Positions 44,158 to 55,395 of a DNA stretch of 64,000 nucleotides are shown piece after piece. Position numbers and translations under genes: made by a program. The stretch is from Streptomyces sp. 35G-GA-8 (GTDB lineage Bacteria > Actinomycetota > Actinomycetes > Streptomycetales > Streptomycetaceae): the NCBI RefSeq assembly GCF_023534745.1, contig NZ_JAMHJQ010000012.1:246328-310327 (forward strand), written 5' to 3'. The notes under the pieces are model-generated. The model made no database searches. It saw only the letters and a list, made by a program, of their open reading frames with translations, and had not been told where the DNA came from. The stretch's first letter is position 1, and every line of letters starts with the position of its first letter.

Positions 44158-44903
44158 GCGACCGCCATCCCGCCGTCGACGGCGATCACCTGACCGGTCA
44201 CCCAGGCCGAGGCCGGGTCGGCGAGCGCGACGATCCAACGGGCGACCTCATCGGCCGTGCCACGACGCTTCAGCGGCAGCGAGGCCGCCTCCCGCGCCTT
44301 GACCGCCTCCACCGCCTCCGGGGGCAGCACCGACGAGAGGATCGGGGTCTCGGTGGGGCCCGGGGAGACCGCGTTGACCCGGATGCCCTGCTCGGCCAGC
44401 CCGGCGGCCCACGACCGGGTCAGATAGTCGACGGCGGCCTTGGACGCGCCGTAGAAGGCGCCCTGGGCATTCGGGCGCTGCGCGACCGCACTGCTGACGT
44501 TCACGATGCTGCCGCCCGAGGCGGACAGATGCTTCACTGCCGCGCTCACCAGATAGGACGGTGCGAAGACGTTGATCGCGAACAGGTTGCCCAGCGCCTG
44601 GGCGTCGAGGCCGGATAGTTGCAGAGGGCTGAGCGCGCCGGCGTTGTTGACCAGTGCGTCCAGCCTGCCGTGCGCGGCTGCGGCCTCCTCGACCAGCCGG
44701 TCGGCCCGCGCCTGGTCGGCAATGTCCGCGACGCGGTAGTCGATGGCCGGGTGCTCCGCGGCGAGCTCGGCGAGCGGTGCCTCCCGGCGGCCCGCCACGA
44801 TCACCCGCCAGCCCGCTTCGGCGAGTTGGCAGGCCGTCGCGCGGCCGATTCCGGTGCCGCCGCCGGTGATCAGGGCGACACGTCCCGGGGTGTGAGTGGT
44901 CAT
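44154..44903 (-). CDS. Short-chain dehydrogenase/reductase
   Basis: 249 residues. The ATG at 44903 is chosen for its AAGGAG seven bases upstream. Motifs: LITGGGTGIGRA, NNAG, S in VNVSSAVAQ, YGASK (Tyr/Lys pair) and a final VTGQVIAVDGG. It is first in a two-gene operon with the flavin monooxygenase. It is divergent from a TetR gene, and the gap holds an inverted pair of AAAGATC elements. Substrate unknown. Confidence 0.87.
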   Translation of the reverse strand: MTTHTPGRVALITGGGTGIGRATACQLAEAGWRVIVAGRREAPLAELAAEHPAIDYRVADIADQARADRLVEEAAAAHGRLDALVNNAGALSPLQLSGLDAQALGNLFAINVFAPSYLVSAAVKHLSASGGSIVNVSSAVAQRPNAQGAFYGASKAAVDYLTRSWAAGLAEQGIRVNAVSPGPTETPILSSVLPPEAVEAVKAREAASLPLKRRGTADEVARWIVALADPASAWVTGQVIAVDGGMAVA

Positions 44904-44929
44904 GTTCGACTCCTTGGACAAGAAAAATG

Positions 44930-44990
44930 AATGATCTTTCGATTTGAAGTCTCCTCCCGGCAGGGGCGTGCGTCAAGACGAAAGATCGTT
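44930..44990. promoter_or_regulatory. Inverted operator pair between the SDR and TetR genes
   Basis: AATGATCTTTCG at 44930-44941 and CGAAAGATCGTT at 44979-44990 are inverted copies (11 of 12 positions), 37 bases apart. They flank the short divergent promoter region and are probable TetR binding sites. Confidence 0.65.
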
Positions 44991-45004
44991 CTATATTGAG
45001 TGGC

Positions 45005-45628
45005 ATGCCTCAGGTCACGCCGGAGTACCTCGCCCAACGACGCGCGTCCATCCTCGCGGCCGCGCGCCGCCGCTTCGCCACTCACGGCTTCCACACCACC
45101 TCGATGCCTGACATCTGTGCCGAGGCGGGCATGTCCGCCGGCGGGGTCTACCGCTACTTCGACGGCAAGGACGCGATCATCAGAGAGCTGGCCGAGACCG
45201 CGATGGCGCCCGTTCTCCGCGCCCTGCGCGAGGCTGCCGACGCTGACCCGGCGCCGGGGCCGGCCGAGGTCATCGACCTGATCCATCGCACCCTGCTGAC
45301 AGACGGCGCTTCGACGTCCACCGCGCCGTTCATGCTTCAGGTGTGGGCCGAGGTGGTCCACAACCCCGGTCTGCGGGAGTCCCAGCGCCATCACACCGCC
45401 GAGCTCCTGGACATCCTGAGCGCTTTCGCCCGTCGGTGGGCGGATCTCGACGAGGAGTCGGCGAGGTCCGCGGCACGCGCCCTGATCGCGATGAGCCTGG
45501 GCACGTTCTTGATGCAGAACGTCATCGAGATCGACGGCGAGCCGACGTCCGCCGCAACCCTGCTCACGTCGCTCAACGGCATCGTCTGCCGTTCTGACCA
45601 GGGAGGCGAGGAACGGCCGCGCGACTGA
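45005..45628 (+). CDS. TetR-family regulator of the SDR/monooxygenase operon
   Basis: 207 residues from the ATG at 45005. N-terminal helix-turn-helix: FHTTSMPDICAEAGMSAGGV, then YRYFDGKD. The ligand domain contains MLQVWAEVVHNPGLRES. The divergent layout and inverted AAAGATC elements suggest control of the SDR/monooxygenase pair. It converges on the end of the PKS gene. Confidence 0.88.
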   Translation: MPQVTPEYLAQRRASILAAARRRFATHGFHTTSMPDICAEAGMSAGGVYRYFDGKDAIIRELAETAMAPVLRALREAADADPAPGPAEVIDLIHRTLLTDGASTSTAPFMLQVWAEVVHNPGLRESQRHHTAELLDILSAFARRWADLDEESARSAARALIAMSLGTFLMQNVIEIDGEPTSAATLLTSLNGIVCRSDQGGEERPRD

Positions 45629-45803
45629 GGCTCGCTCGTCGCATATACGAGTCTCCTTGCCGCGGACCCTCTTTCAACTCGGCGGTGAGCTGCTTCTCCA
45701 CCCACTGCTCGGCCCGGGTGTCAGGGCCGACCACAGCCGAGACCGTCGAACGTCCACGGGTCCGGTGGGCGGGTCCGGCCTGTCCGCGCCCGCTGACCGT
45801 GGC

Positions 45804-48800
45804 TCAGTCGGTGCCTGCGGCCGGCCCGTCGGCCCAGGTGCGGACTGCCCGGGCCGTGGTGACGGCATGTTCCTCCACGATCGTCCAGTGATCGCCCGGG
45901 ACCTCCATGGTGTCGCACGGGCCGGGCCAGGAGCCCTGCCCCGCGTGCCCGGCGGAGGTGTCCTCCGGGGGATCCGACTCCGGCGGCCGGTCGGTCGCGC
46001 GGACCAGCAGTACGGGGACGTCCGAGGGTTCGGGGCGCCACCCTCGGAGCATCCTGGTGTAGGCGCCGAACGCGGCGAGGGCCATGTCGTCCATCGTCGT
46101 GTCGTACTCCGCTCCCATGGCCAGAGCCGTGCGGGCGGGCATGGCGAGCAGCCACGGTTCGGCTTCCCGTTCGGGGGTCACGTGGTAGGTGTCGAGGAGG
46201 ATCAGGCCCGCGGGCGGAGTGCCGGTGGCCGCGAGCCGCGCGGCGACCGCGTGGGCCGGGTACCCGCCCATCGACCAGCCCAGCAGGACGGGGCGGCGTC
46301 CGCCCAGCCGTTCGCGCAGGGTGGCCGTGTGCAGGTCCACCAGTGTCCGCCAGTCGCGCGGCGGCGCGTCGCCCGAGGTGACCCCCGGGTGCCGCATCTC
46401 CCACACGTCCCGGTCCCGCTCGAATTGGCGGGCCAGCGTGGCGTACCAGGGCCGACCGAGGGCCGGGGAGAAGCCGGGGAAGCACACCAGCGGCGACCGG
46501 CCGGCCGCACCCTTGGCCAGGTGGAGCGGGTCCAGGGCGTGCGCGGCGGAATCCTCCGGGCCGAAGCCGGGAATCGCCAGTGAGGCCGTCACGAGCAGAT
46601 GCATCGCCGAGACGACGTCACCCGTCGCGCACACCCGGCGGTAGAGGGAGGCGAGCGTCTGGGGCGACCGGGCCCTCACGGGACGCGCCGGCCCGGCGGC
46701 AGCCGCCGCCTGGTGGGGCGGCGCCTCGGACAGCCCGGCGAGCAGATGCTCCGTCAGCTGCTCGCAGGTGGGCAGGTCGAAGGTGAGGGTGGGAGGCAGC
46801 TCCAGACCGGTGAGCAGGCTCAGCCTGTTGCGCAGCTGAACGGCGGCCAGGGAGTCGAGGCCGAGTTCGCTGAGAGCGCGGTCGGCCGTGACGGCGTCCG
46901 CGCCGGTGTGCCCGAGCACGTCGGCGACCGTCTCGCGGACCAGTGCGAGCAGAGCGGTGCCGTGGTCGGCGACCGGTAGCCGCGCCAGCCGTTCGCGCCA
47001 CGCGCCCGGCGTCTCGTCCGGCACCCGGCCGGTACCGGAGGCGCCCCCTCCGTCACCCGGTCCCCCGCCGCCACTCGGTCCCCCGCCGCCACCGGGTCCC
47101 CCGCCGCCACCCGGTTCTCCGGCCGCGGTCGGCGGTGGGCCGGACAGAGCCGACAGGTCCCGCAGGGGCGGCGGGAGGGGCCGTCGGGCCCGGGAGGCCG
47201 CCGGGTCCAGCGGCAGCGGCGCGAGGACGGGCTCGCCCGTCGCCAGGGCGGCGTCGAACAGCGCCAGACCCTCGGTCGGGGTGACCGCTCGGACCACGCC
47301 GTCACCCGTCCGGCCCGTGCGGGCGGCCATGCCCTCGCCTCCCGCCCACGGCCCCCACGCCAGCGAGAGCGCGGGCAGCCCCCGGGCCGTGCGGTAAAGC
47401 GCGAGGGCGTCGAGGAAGGCGTTCGCGGCGGCGTAGCCGGTCTGGCCGGGGTTTCCGAGCAGGCCCGCCGCCGAGGAGAAGAGCACGAACCGCGACAGGG
47501 GCAGATGCTCCGTCAGCTCGTGCAGGTGCCAGGCCGCGTCCGCCTTCGGCCGCAGGACCGCCGCGATACGCCCGGGTGTCTGGCCCTCCAGCACACCGTC
47601 GTCGAGGACGCCCGCCGCGTGCACCACGGCGGTCAGGTCGGCGGAGCACGCGGCGACCACCCCGGCCAGCGCGGAGCGGTCGGCGGCGTCACAGGCGACC
47701 ACGTCGATCCGGCCGCCGGCCCGTTCGATCCGCTCCCGCAGCCGCCGCGCGGCGGGCGCGTCCGGGCCGCCGCGGCCGGCGAGCAGGAGCCGGCGTACCC
47801 CGTGACGTTCCACCAGATGACCGGCGAGCAGAGCACCGAGCGCACCTGTCCCACCGGTGATCAGCACCGTGCCGTCCGTCTCGAACCCGGCCGGCCGGGC
47901 GGGCTGGGCGGCCGGCGACCGGGTCAGCCGGGGTACGTGCACGCTGCCCGCGCGCACGGCGAGCTGGGGTTCGCCCGTCGCCAGGGCGGCCGGCAGCCGC
48001 TGCGCCGACTCCGGGTGGCCGTCGACGTCGACGAGAGTGAGGCGGCCGGGGTACTCGGACTGGGCGCTGCGCGCCAGCCCCCAGACCGCGGCGGCGGCCA
48101 GGTCGGGATCCGCGCCGGTGGCCCCCCGCGTCACCAGGACCAGGCGCGTTCCCGGTGCCAGCACCGGCAGCCGACCGCGCAGCAGCTCCAGGGCCCGCGT
48201 GACCAGCTCGTGTGTGTCGGCCACCGGGCCCGCGGACGCGCCGGTCGGAGCCAGGGAGACGACGTGGGCGGTGTCGGGGGCGGCCGCCACGGCGGACCCG
48301 TCGCCGGATACCCCGAAAGCGGGGAACACGCCTGGTCCCGATACTCCGTGTCGTGGCCCGGGGACGGACGCGCCGCCGCTCGGGGCCGTGTCCGCGGCCG
48401 GCGCGGGCCGTCCGGCGCCGGACAGTATCGCGGCCAGGCCGAGGTCGTCCGGCGTGCCCACCTCCCAGACGGGCGGCGGGGCCGAACGGGCCGGGGCGGC
48501 GGACGTCCAGTGCGGCCGGTACAGCGGCTCGGGCCGCCGGTACCCGCCGCCGTCGGCGCCGGGTACCGCGCGGGTGGTCAGTGCAGCCACCCGCAGCACC
48601 GGCCGCCCTGCCGGGTCGGTGAGGTCCGCCGCGACGGTGTCCCCCGTGCGACGGAGCCGAACCCGCAGGGCGGTCGCGCCCGCGGTGTAGCGCGTGACGC
48701 CCCGCCAGGCGAACGGCAGCCGGCCGGTCCCGCCGGGCTGTCCCGGATCCGCGGGGGCCAGCAGCGACGCGTGCAGGGCGGCGTCGAACAGCGCGGGATG

Positions 48801-51800
48801 AACGCCGTAACGCCGTGCCTCGGCCACGGCCTCGTCGGGAAGCCGTACGTCGGCCAGCAGGTCGTCGCCCTGCCGCCACATCGCCCGCACGCAGCGGAAC
48901 GCCGGGCCGTAGGCGTGACCCGCCTCCGCCAGGCGCCCGTACGCTCCGGTCAGGTCGACGGGCACCGCGTCCGGAGGCGGCCAGGACTCCCCGTCGCCGT
49001 CCGCCGGGCCGGGACCGCCGGCCGGCTGTCCCAAGTCCTGTCCGAGACCCAGACGGCCGGTGGCATGGTGGGTCCACGCCCCGAGAGGGCCGCCGTCCCC
49101 GGGGCGCGCGTACAGGTCGACGGTCCTGCGGCCGGACGGATCCGGCGCGCCGAGCGCCACCTGCACCTCCACGCGCCCGCCGGAGCCGGACAGATGCAGC
49201 GGAAGAAGCAGCGTCAGCTCCTCCAGTTCCGTCAGGCCGCACGCCGCGCCCGCGTGGAACGCCAGGTCGGCGAGAGCGGTGGCGGGCACCAGCACCCGGC
49301 CGTGCACGACGTGGTCGCGCAGCCAGGGCTGCGCGGCCTCCGACAGATGGCCGGTGCTCAGCAGACGGTCCGTGTCCGGGAGGCTCGTCGTCACGGTCAG
49401 CACCGGGTGGCCGGTGGCGTGCGGTGTCCTGTCCGCGGGGCCCGCCACGGTGGCGGAGGGCTCGGCCAGCCAGTGGCGCTCGCGCTGGAAGGGGTAGGTG
49501 GGCAGGTCGACCTGCCGGGCGGGCGGGCCGGGGTGCCCCTGCCGGACCGCCTCCCAGTCGACCGGGAGGCCGTGCGCGTGCAGCCGGGCGAGTGCCGCCA
49601 GGAGCGTGCCGGGCTCCGGGTGGCCGGGCCTGGTCGTCGCGGTGAACACACGGTCCCCCGGCTCCCCGACGGTGCTCAGCGCGGCCGAGGTGAGATGGGC
49701 GCCGGGGCCGGCCTCGGCGAAGGCGGTCACCCCCGCTTCGTCCGCGAGATGGCGCACGGTGTCGGCGAAGCGCACCGTCTCACGGGCATGGCGGACCCAG
49801 TAGTCCGCTGAGCGCAGATCGTTCCCGGTGGCCGGGCGCCCCGTGAGGGTCGACACGACCGGGATACGGGGCTCGTGGAAGGCGGCACACGACACCACTT
49901 GGGAGAACTCCGCCAGCGCCGGTTCGACCAGCGGCGAGTGGAAGGCGTGACTGGTCCGCAGGCGTTCGGTGCGACGCCCACGGTCCTCGAAGCGTGCCGC
50001 CACCGCCGTCACCGCCCGCTCGGCCCCGGAGACGACGACCGACCGGGGGCCGTTGACCGCCGCGACGGCCACCGGCCCGGCCGCGGCCGGGGTTCTCGCG
50101 AGCTCCGCCGTCGCCTCCTCCTCCGTGGCATCCAGGACGACCATGGCGCCGCCGGCCGGAAGGCGCCGCATCAACCGTCCCCGGGCCGCGACCAGATGGA
50201 CGGCGTCGTCCTCGGTGAGGATCCCGGCGGCGTGGGCCGCGGCCAGCTCCCCGACGGAGTGCCCGGCCAGGACATCGGGTCGTACCCCCCAGGAGGCGAG
50301 CAGCCGGAACAGGGCGACCTCGAACGCGAACAGGCCGGCCTGGACGACATCGGTCCGGTCGAGGGCGTCGGCGCCCTTGCCCGGCTCGGGCCACAGGCTC
50401 TCGCGCAGCGGCCGGTCCCCCACGCCGACGGCGTCGAACCGGGCGCACAGCGCGTCGAACGCCTCGGCGAAGACCGGGTAGGCGGTGTGCAGTTGCCGGC
50501 CGAGGCCCGGCCGTGCGGCGCCCTGGCCGGTGAAGAGCAGGGCCAGCCGGGGGCCCGTGCGGACCGGTAGGGGCGCCGTCGTCCCTGCGGCGAGCCGGTC
50601 CAGTCCGTTCAGCAGGCCGGCGCGATCGTCCGCGGGTAACGCCGCCCGGTAGCGGAGCGCGGCGCGTGCGGTGGCGGCCGAGAACGCCACGTCCCCGAGG
50701 GGCTGTTCCGGCCGCTCCCGGAGGAACGCGGCCATACGTCGTGCCTGGGCCCGCAGAGCGCCCGCGTCGGCGCCGGACAGCAGGAGCGGCGGGTGCGGAG
50801 CGGCCCGGGTGCCGCCGTACTCCCCCGCGTCCCGCTCAACGACGGCCTCCTCCAGGATCACATGGGCGTTGGTGCCGCCGATACCGAAGGCCGACACGGC
50901 GGCACGGCGCGGCTGCCCGGGGGCGGGCCGCCACGGCTGCTCCCGGGTCAGTGGCCGTACGGCGCCCGAGGACCAGTCGACGCCGGGGGACGGCTCGTCG
51001 AGGTGCAGCGTGCGCGGCAGCACGCCGTGCCGCATCGCCAGTACGGTCTTGATGACACCGGCGACACCGGCCGCCGCCTGGGTGTGTCCGAGGTTGGACT
51101 TGAGGGATCCGAGCCACAGGGGCCGGTCGGCCGGACGGTCCTGCCCGTAGGCGGCGAGGAGCGCACGGGCCTCGATGGGATCGCCGAGCGGGGTGCCGGT
51201 GCCGTGCGCCTCCACGGCGTCGATCTCGGCCGGGGTGAGCCCGGCGGCGGCAAGGGCGTCGCCGATCAGCCGCTCCTGGGCGGGTCCGCTGGGCGCGGTC
51301 AGGCCGTTGGACGCGCCGTCCGCGTTGACGGCGGAGCCGCGGAGCACGGCGAGCACCGGATGGTTGTTGCGCCGTGCGTCGGCGAGCCGTTCCAGCAGGA
51401 CCAGTCCGACGCCCTCGCCCCAGGCGGTTCCGTCGGCCGCGGCGGAGAACGGCTTGCAGCGGCCGTCCGGGGAGAGTGCGCGCAGCCTGCTGAACGCGGC
51501 GAACGGCACCGGGCCGGCCATGACGGTGGCGCCGCCGGCCACGGCGAGGGAGCACTGTCCCGCGCGCAGGGCCCGCGCCGCCCAGTCCATGGCCACCAGC
51601 GACGAGGAGCAGGCGGTGTCCACGGTCACCGCGGGCCCCTCCAGGCCAAGGGTGTAGGCGATGCGCCCGGACGCCACGCTGCCGGCGGATCCGAGGGCGA
51701 GGTGTGCCTCGTACGCGTGGCCTCCTCGGTGCAGCAGACGGCCGCCGTAGTCGCCGTGCATCACCCCGACGAAGACACCGGTGTCGCTGCCGCGCAGGGC

Positions 51801-54269
51801 AGTGGGGGCGAGGCCCGCCCGTTCCACGACCTCCCAGGCGGTCTCCAGCAGCAGCCGCTGCTGGGGGTCGGTGGCCAGCGCCTCCCGGGGGGACATGCCG
51901 AAGAAGGCCGCGTCGAAGTCGGCGGCCCGGCGCAGGAACCCGCCGCGTCGGGTGATCGAGGTGCCCGGCCGGTCGGGGTCGGGGTCGTAGAGGGCGGTCA
52001 GGTCCCAGCCCCGGTCGGCGGGGAACGCGGAGGTGGCGTCCGCTCCGTCGGCGAGCAGCCGCCACAGCTCCTCCGGCGTGCGGACGTCGTCCACGGGTCC
52101 CGGGAAGCGGCAGGCCATCGCGACGACGGCCACCGGCTCGTCGGGCGCCCGCTCGTCCGGGGGTGGCTCGTCGGGGGGTGGCTCATCCGAGGGCCGGGTG
52201 TCACCGCGGGTGCCGGGGGCGGGGGCGGCCGGGCGGGCCGCCGGGGGCGGGGGGCCGAGCAGTGCGTCGTGCAGGTAGCCGGCCACCGCGTCCGGTGTCG
52301 GACGGTCGAAGACCAGGGTCGGGGGCAGGTCGAGGCCGGTGGCCGTCCCGAGCCGATCGCGCAGAAGCACGCCCTGGAGGGAGCCGAGACCCAGGTCGGC
52401 GAAGGTCTGTTCGGGGTCGAGTTCGGAGGCGGGGTCGGGGTCGGGGTCGGGGTCGGTCCCCCGCGCCTCGTCCGTCCCGTCGGTCCCATCCGCCGCGACC
52501 ACCCTGTCCGTCCCGTTCGCCGCGACCACCCCGTTCGCCGCGACCACCCCGTTCGCCGCGACCACCCCGTCCGCCGCGACCACCCCGTCCGCCTCGGCCG
52601 TGGCGTCGAGGACAAGGCGCAGCACGGTACGGCGCCGCTCCGGGGCGGGCAGTGCGAGCAGCCCGGCGCGCAGCCCGGCGCGGGTGTTCGCGCCGTCGTC
52701 CGCGAGGGCCTCGGCCAGCCGGGCGGCGAGGACGGTCCGTCGGATCTTGCCGGAGGAAGTGCGGGGCAGGGAAGCGCTCGTCCGGATCTCGTCCGGCATC
52801 TTGAACGCGGACAGCCGCTCGCGGCACACGGCCCGCAGTCCGGCGAGGTCGGCGCCCTGCGGGCCGCGGACGACAAACGCCACCGGGACCTCTCCCAACA
52901 CGTCATGGGTGCGGCCGACGACAGCCGCGTCCGTGACTCCGGGGCAGGACAGCAGCACCTGCTCCACTTCCACCGGGTTGATGTTCTGGCCGCCACGGAT
53001 GATCAGGTCGCCCAGGCGGCCGGTCACCCGCAGCCCGCCGCCCGGTGTGCGGTGGCCGAGGTCGCCGGTGCGGTACCAGCCGTCCCGCAGGACTTGCGCC
53101 GTGCTGTCGGGGCGGTTGTGGTAACCGGTCATCAGTCCGGGGCCTCGCACCCAGATCTCGCCCTCGTCGCCGTCCGCGACGGTGTCCATGGAGACCGGGT
53201 GGGCGATCCGGATACCGACGCCGGCCAGCGGTCGCGGCACACGGTCCGGGCCCGGCGTGCCGGGCCGGGCGAGCGCGATCTTGCCGCTGGTCTCGGTGGC
53301 GCCGTAGCCGTCCAGAAGCGGTGCGCCGAGCAACTCCTCCACCGAGGCGCGCAGTTCCGCGGGGCAGGGTGCTCCGGCGGTGACGCACACCCGCAGTCCG
53401 CCGGGAACCGGCCCGGACCGCCGCAGTGCGCTCTCCAGCAGGTGGTAGGTGGCCGGGACCCCGGCCAGCATCGTGAAGGGCTCGTCGGACGGCTGCCGTC
53501 GCAGAGCCTCCACGATGTCCACTCCCCGGTCGAGGAGGTAGGCGCTCGCGCCGGTGGCGACCACCGCGACGACGCACAGCGAATGCGCGTAGGCGTGATG
53601 CAGCGGCAGCGGCCACAGCAGCCGGTCCCGCTCGGACATGCCGAGGAGCGGCGCGTAACCGGCAGCGGTCGACCACAGCACCGCCCGCTGGCTCGTCACC
53701 GCGCCCTTACGGGTGCCGGTGGTGCCGGAGGTGTAGAGAATCCACGCCGGCTCGTCCAGGCCGAGGTCGTCACGCGGCGGCTCCGGCGCGTCGGTCCCGG
53801 CGATTTCCTCGTACGGCACCGCGCCGATGGGCGGCGCGGTCGCCGGGACCACCGGGCCTACGACCACGCTGGCCCGCAGCGGAGACTGCCCGGCCGCCAC
53901 CCGCGCCAGCCGTTCGAGGAGCGGCGCCTCGGCCACGGCCACCACCGCGCCGCTGTCGCCGAGGACATGGGCCAGTTCGTCGTCGGTCGCTCCCGGGTCC
54001 AGTGGCACTCCGACGGCGCCGGCCCGCAGTACCGCCAGACAGCTCTCCACCATCTCGACCCGGCCGGCCGAGCAGAGCAGCACCCGATCCCCGCGGCGTA
54101 CGCCCAACCGAGCCAGATGCCCCGAGAGGCGGGCCGTCCGGAGCTCCAACTGCGCCCAGGTCACCTCCCGTTGCCCGTCGCGGAAGGCAGTCCTCTCCCC
54201 CGTACGTGCGGGGTTCGCCTTCAGCGCCTCGGCCAACGGGCGGACCAGTTCCGCGCGAACCTCCGCCAT
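45804..54269 (-). CDS. Single-module type I polyketide synthase with AMP-ligase loading domain
   Basis: 2821 residues from the ATG at 54269 (AGGGGT upstream). Approximate order: acyl-AMP ligase (10-520; [27 protein letters not shown]), ACP1 (about 590-660; GLGSLQG, with Gly where Asp usually precedes the Ser), KS (708-1110; DTACSSS, EAHGTGT, NLGHTQ), AT (1240-1530; GHSVG, HAFH indicating malonyl-CoA), DH (1620-1880; [16 protein letters not shown]), KR (2130-2310; [14 protein letters not shown] indicating B-type, GYAAANAF), ACP2 (LGLDSLAAV near 2471), TE (2570-2821; GWSMGG, GDHWT). No ER. An activated acyl starter would be extended once, or iteratively, then reduced, dehydrated and released. 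Starter and product unknown. Confidence 0.92.
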   Translation of the reverse strand: MAEVRAELVRPLAEALKANPARTGERTAFRDGQREVTWAQLELRTARLSGHLARLGVRRGDRVLLCSAGRVEMVESCLAVLRAGAVGVPLDPGATDDELAHVLGDSGAVVAVAEAPLLERLARVAAGQSPLRASVVVGPVVPATAPPIGAVPYEEIAGTDAPEPPRDDLGLDEPAWILYTSGTTGTRKGAVTSQRAVLWSTAAGYAPLLGMSERDRLLWPLPLHHAYAHSLCVVAVVATGASAYLLDRGVDIVEALRRQPSDEPFTMLAGVPATYHLLESALRRSGPVPGGLRVCVTAGAPCPAELRASVEELLGAPLLDGYGATETSGKIALARPGTPGPDRVPRPLAGVGIRIAHPVSMDTVADGDEGEIWVRGPGLMTGYHNRPDSTAQVLRDGWYRTGDLGHRTPGGGLRVTGRLGDLIIRGGQNINPVEVEQVLLSCPGVTDAAVVGRTHDVLGEVPVAFVVRGPQGADLAGLRAVCRERLSAFKMPDEIRTSASLPRTSSGKIRRTVLAARLAEALADDGANTRAGLRAGLLALPAPERRRTVLRLVLDATAEADGVVAADGVVAANGVVAANGVVAANGTDRVVAADGTDGTDEARGTDPDPDPDPASELDPEQTFADLGLGSLQGVLLRDRLGTATGLDLPPTLVFDRPTPDAVAGYLHDALLGPPPPAARPAAPAPGTRGDTRPSDEPPPDEPPPDERAPDEPVAVVAMACRFPGPVDDVRTPEELWRLLADGADATSAFPADRGWDLTALYDPDPDRPGTSITRRGGFLRRAADFDAAFFGMSPREALATDPQQRLLLETAWEVVERAGLAPTALRGSDTGVFVGVMHGDYGGRLLHRGGHAYEAHLALGSAGSVASGRIAYTLGLEGPAVTVDTACSSSLVAMDWAARALRAGQCSLAVAGGATVMAGPVPFAAFSRLRALSPDGRCKPFSAAADGTAWGEGVGLVLLERLADARRNNHPVLAVLRGSAVNADGASNGLTAPSGPAQERLIGDALAAAGLTPAEIDAVEAHGTGTPLGDPIEARALLAAYGQDRPADRPLWLGSLKSNLGHTQAAAGVAGVIKTVLAMRHGVLPRTLHLDEPSPGVDWSSGAVRPLTREQPWRPAPGQPRRAAVSAFGIGGTNAHVILEEAVVERDAGEYGGTRAAPHPPLLLSGADAGALRAQARRMAAFLRERPEQPLGDVAFSAATARAALRYRAALPADDRAGLLNGLDRLAAGTTAPLPVRTGPRLALLFTGQGAARPGLGRQLHTAYPVFAEAFDALCARFDAVGVGDRPLRESLWPEPGKGADALDRTDVVQAGLFAFEVALFRLLASWGVRPDVLAGHSVGELAAAHAAGILTEDDAVHLVAARGRLMRRLPAGGAMVVLDATEEEATAELARTPAAAGPVAVAAVNGPRSVVVSGAERAVTAVAARFEDRGRRTERLRTSHAFHSPLVEPALAEFSQVVSCAAFHEPRIPVVSTLTGRPATGNDLRSADYWVRHARETVRFADTVRHLADEAGVTAFAEAGPGAHLTSAALSTVGEPGDRVFTATTRPGHPEPGTLLAALARLHAHGLPVDWEAVRQGHPGPPARQVDLPTYPFQRERHWLAEPSATVAGPADRTPHATGHPVLTVTTSLPDTDRLLSTGHLSEAAQPWLRDHVVHGRVLVPATALADLAFHAGAACGLTELEELTLLLPLHLSGSGGRVEVQVALGAPDPSGRRTVDLYARPGDGGPLGAWTHHATGRLGLGQDLGQPAGGPGPADGDGESWPPPDAVPVDLTGAYGRLAEAGHAYGPAFRCVRAMWRQGDDLLADVRLPDEAVAEARRYGVHPALFDAALHASLLAPADPGQPGGTGRLPFAWRGVTRYTAGATALRVRLRRTGDTVAADLTDPAGRPVLRVAALTTRAVPGADGGGYRRPEPLYRPHWTSAAPARSAPPPVWEVGTPDDLGLAAILSGAGRPAPAADTAPSGGASVPGPRHGVSGPGVFPAFGVSGDGSAVAAAPDTAHVVSLAPTGASAGPVADTHELVTRALELLRGRLPVLAPGTRLVLVTRGATGADPDLAAAAVWGLARSAQSEYPGRLTLVDVDGHPESAQRLPAALATGEPQLAVRAGSVHVPRLTRSPAAQPARPAGFETDGTVLITGGTGALGALLAGHLVERHGVRRLLLAGRGGPDAPAARRLRERIERAGGRIDVVACDAADRSALAGVVAACSADLTAVVHAAGVLDDGVLEGQTPGRIAAVLRPKADAAWHLHELTEHLPLSRFVLFSSAAGLLGNPGQTGYAAANAFLDALALYRTARGLPALSLAWGPWAGGEGMAARTGRTGDGVVRAVTPTEGLALFDAALATGEPVLAPLPLDPAASRARRPLPPPLRDLSALSGPPPTAAGEPGGGGGPGGGGGPSGGGGPGDGGGASGTGRVPDETPGAWRERLARLPVADHGTALLALVRETVADVLGHTGADAVTADRALSELGLDSLAAVQLRNRLSLLTGLELPPTLTFDLPTCEQLTEHLLAGLSEAPPHQAAAAAGPARPVRARSPQTLASLYRRVCATGDVVSAMHLLVTASLAIPGFGPEDSAAHALDPLHLAKGAAGRSPLVCFPGFSPALGRPWYATLARQFERDRDVWEMRHPGVTSGDAPPRDWRTLVDLHTATLRERLGGRRPVLLGWSMGGYPAHAVAARLAATGTPPAGLILLDTYHVTPEREAEPWLLAMPARTALAMGAEYDTTMDDMALAAFGAYTRMLRGWRPEPSDVPVLLVRATDRPPESDPPEDTSAGHAGQGSWPGPCDTMEVPGDHWTIVEEHAVTTARAVRTWADGPAAGTD
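47041..47120 (-). repeat. Gly/Pro repeat tract in the KR-ACP2 linker of the PKS
   Basis: Tandem units of about 15 bases encode GGGGP-like repeats ([18 protein letters not shown]) between KR and ACP2. A flexible linker expanded by slippage is the simplest reading. Confidence 0.7.
52500..52590 (-). repeat. 18-bp tandem repeats in the ligase-ACP1 linker of the PKS
   Basis: Four to five units based on CGCCGCGACCACCCCGTT encode [12 protein letters not shown]. They lie between the AMP-ligase and ACP1. A second low-complexity stretch, DPDPDP, follows closely. Confidence 0.75.
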
Positions 54270-54491
54270 GCGCACCCCTCTTGTACCACTTGGTCCTCTT
54301 GGTCCCCCGACCCCCAACGACTATAGGGTCAGCGGTGGTTCGGGCATACAAGGCGCTCCGGGCGGGGCTCGTGGAGCGAATTCGTCTGCCGGGTCGGCGG
54401 GGGACGCGTCGCTACAGAAACTCGGATGCGGGTGCCGCACGACCGCTCCTAGGCTGCGCTTTGACCGTCAGTGGATCGGAGATGCACGGGT
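54270..54491. promoter_or_regulatory. Divergent promoter region of the PKS and VOC genes
   Basis: 222 bases between two diverging genes. On the PKS side the element GGACCAAG occurs twice, 9 bases apart (54286-54304), within 40 bases of the start. No clear palindromic operator was found. Confidence 0.4.
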
Positions 54492-55214
54492 ATGACCAGT
54501 CAACTATTCGCGATCTGCTTCAATACGCCCCGGCCGTCGGCCCTGGCGCGGTTCTGGTCCGGGGTCCTGGGCTGGGAATCGGCCGAAGGGCCGGACGACG
54601 ACGCCTCGATCCTGCCCCCTGACTCCGCCGGGTTCCGCATCCGTTTCCTGCCGAGCCAAGAGCCGAAGGCCGGCCAGAACCGTGCGCACTTCGACCTGAC
54701 GAGCTCTTCCCCGGAGGATCAGCGACAGACGGTCGCCAGGGCGCTACGGCTCGGCGGGAAACACATCGACGTGGGCCAACTCCCGGAAGAGGGGCATGTG
54801 GTGCTCGCCGATCCGGACGGCAATGAGTTCTGCGTCATCGAGGCGGACAACAAGTTCCTCGCCGACACCGGCTTCATCGGAGCGCTGGCCTGCGACGGTA
54901 CGCAGCAGGTCGGATACTTCTGGAGCGAGGCGCTGCGGTGGCCGCTGGTCTGGGACCAGGACCAGGAAACCGCGATCCAATCGCCGAACGGCGGTACGAA
55001 GATCACGTGGGGTGGTCCTCCCGTGGCACCGAAGACCGGCACGAACAGGCTGTACCTCGAACTGGCGCTCCCCGCCGACGCGGACCGGGAGGCGGAGATC
55101 GCCCGCCTGATCTCACTCGGCGCGACGCACACCGACACCGGCGAGGGCCACGGCGGCCAGGTGAGGATGCTCGACCCCGACGGCAACGAATTCACCGTAC
55201 AAGAGCCCCGGTAA
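54492..55214 (+). CDS. VOC-superfamily protein, two glyoxalase-like domains
   Basis: 240 residues from the ATG at 54492. Each half is a vicinal-oxygen-chelate module: FAICFNTPRPSALARFWSGV ... VLADPDGNEFCVIE in the first and VGYFWSEALRWPLVWD ... VRMLDPDGNEFTVQE in the second. This is the common actinobacterial glyoxalase/bleomycin-resistance-like double-domain form. Metal ligands were not assigned, and the substrate is unknown. It is divergent from the PKS, so a resistance role is conceivable but there is no direct support. Confidence 0.83.
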   Translation: MTSQLFAICFNTPRPSALARFWSGVLGWESAEGPDDDASILPPDSAGFRIRFLPSQEPKAGQNRAHFDLTSSSPEDQRQTVARALRLGGKHIDVGQLPEEGHVVLADPDGNEFCVIEADNKFLADTGFIGALACDGTQQVGYFWSEALRWPLVWDQDQETAIQSPNGGTKITWGGPPVAPKTGTNRLYLELALPADADREAEIARLISLGATHTDTGEGHGGQVRMLDPDGNEFTVQEPR

Positions 55215-55395
55215 CGGGGCTGCCGCCGTGCGGGCAGTGCCTCAGTGGCTCGCCCGCACATTCGGGCAGCGCCGGCTCCCCCGGGCATTGCGCCTTGGCG
55301 CCTGCGAGGATCGCTTCGATCCCGCACTCACGCCGCGGCCTCCGGCGAGGTGAGTTCGAAGACGGGAAGGTCGCCGACATTCACACTCTCGACGT

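Noticed and set aside
47505-49811. Plus-strand open frame of 768 codons opposite the PKS KR/DH region
   Set aside because: Antisense shadow within confirmed KR, DH and AT coding sequence.
52500-52590. Possible CRISPR-like or non-coding tandem repeat
   Set aside because: Units are contiguous 18-mers in frame with the PKS gene, without spacers, encoding a linker.
50793-54326. Plus-strand open frame of 1177 codons opposite the PKS
   Set aside because: Antisense shadow of the ligase/KS coding region. Composition is Gly/Arg/Val-rich with no domain.
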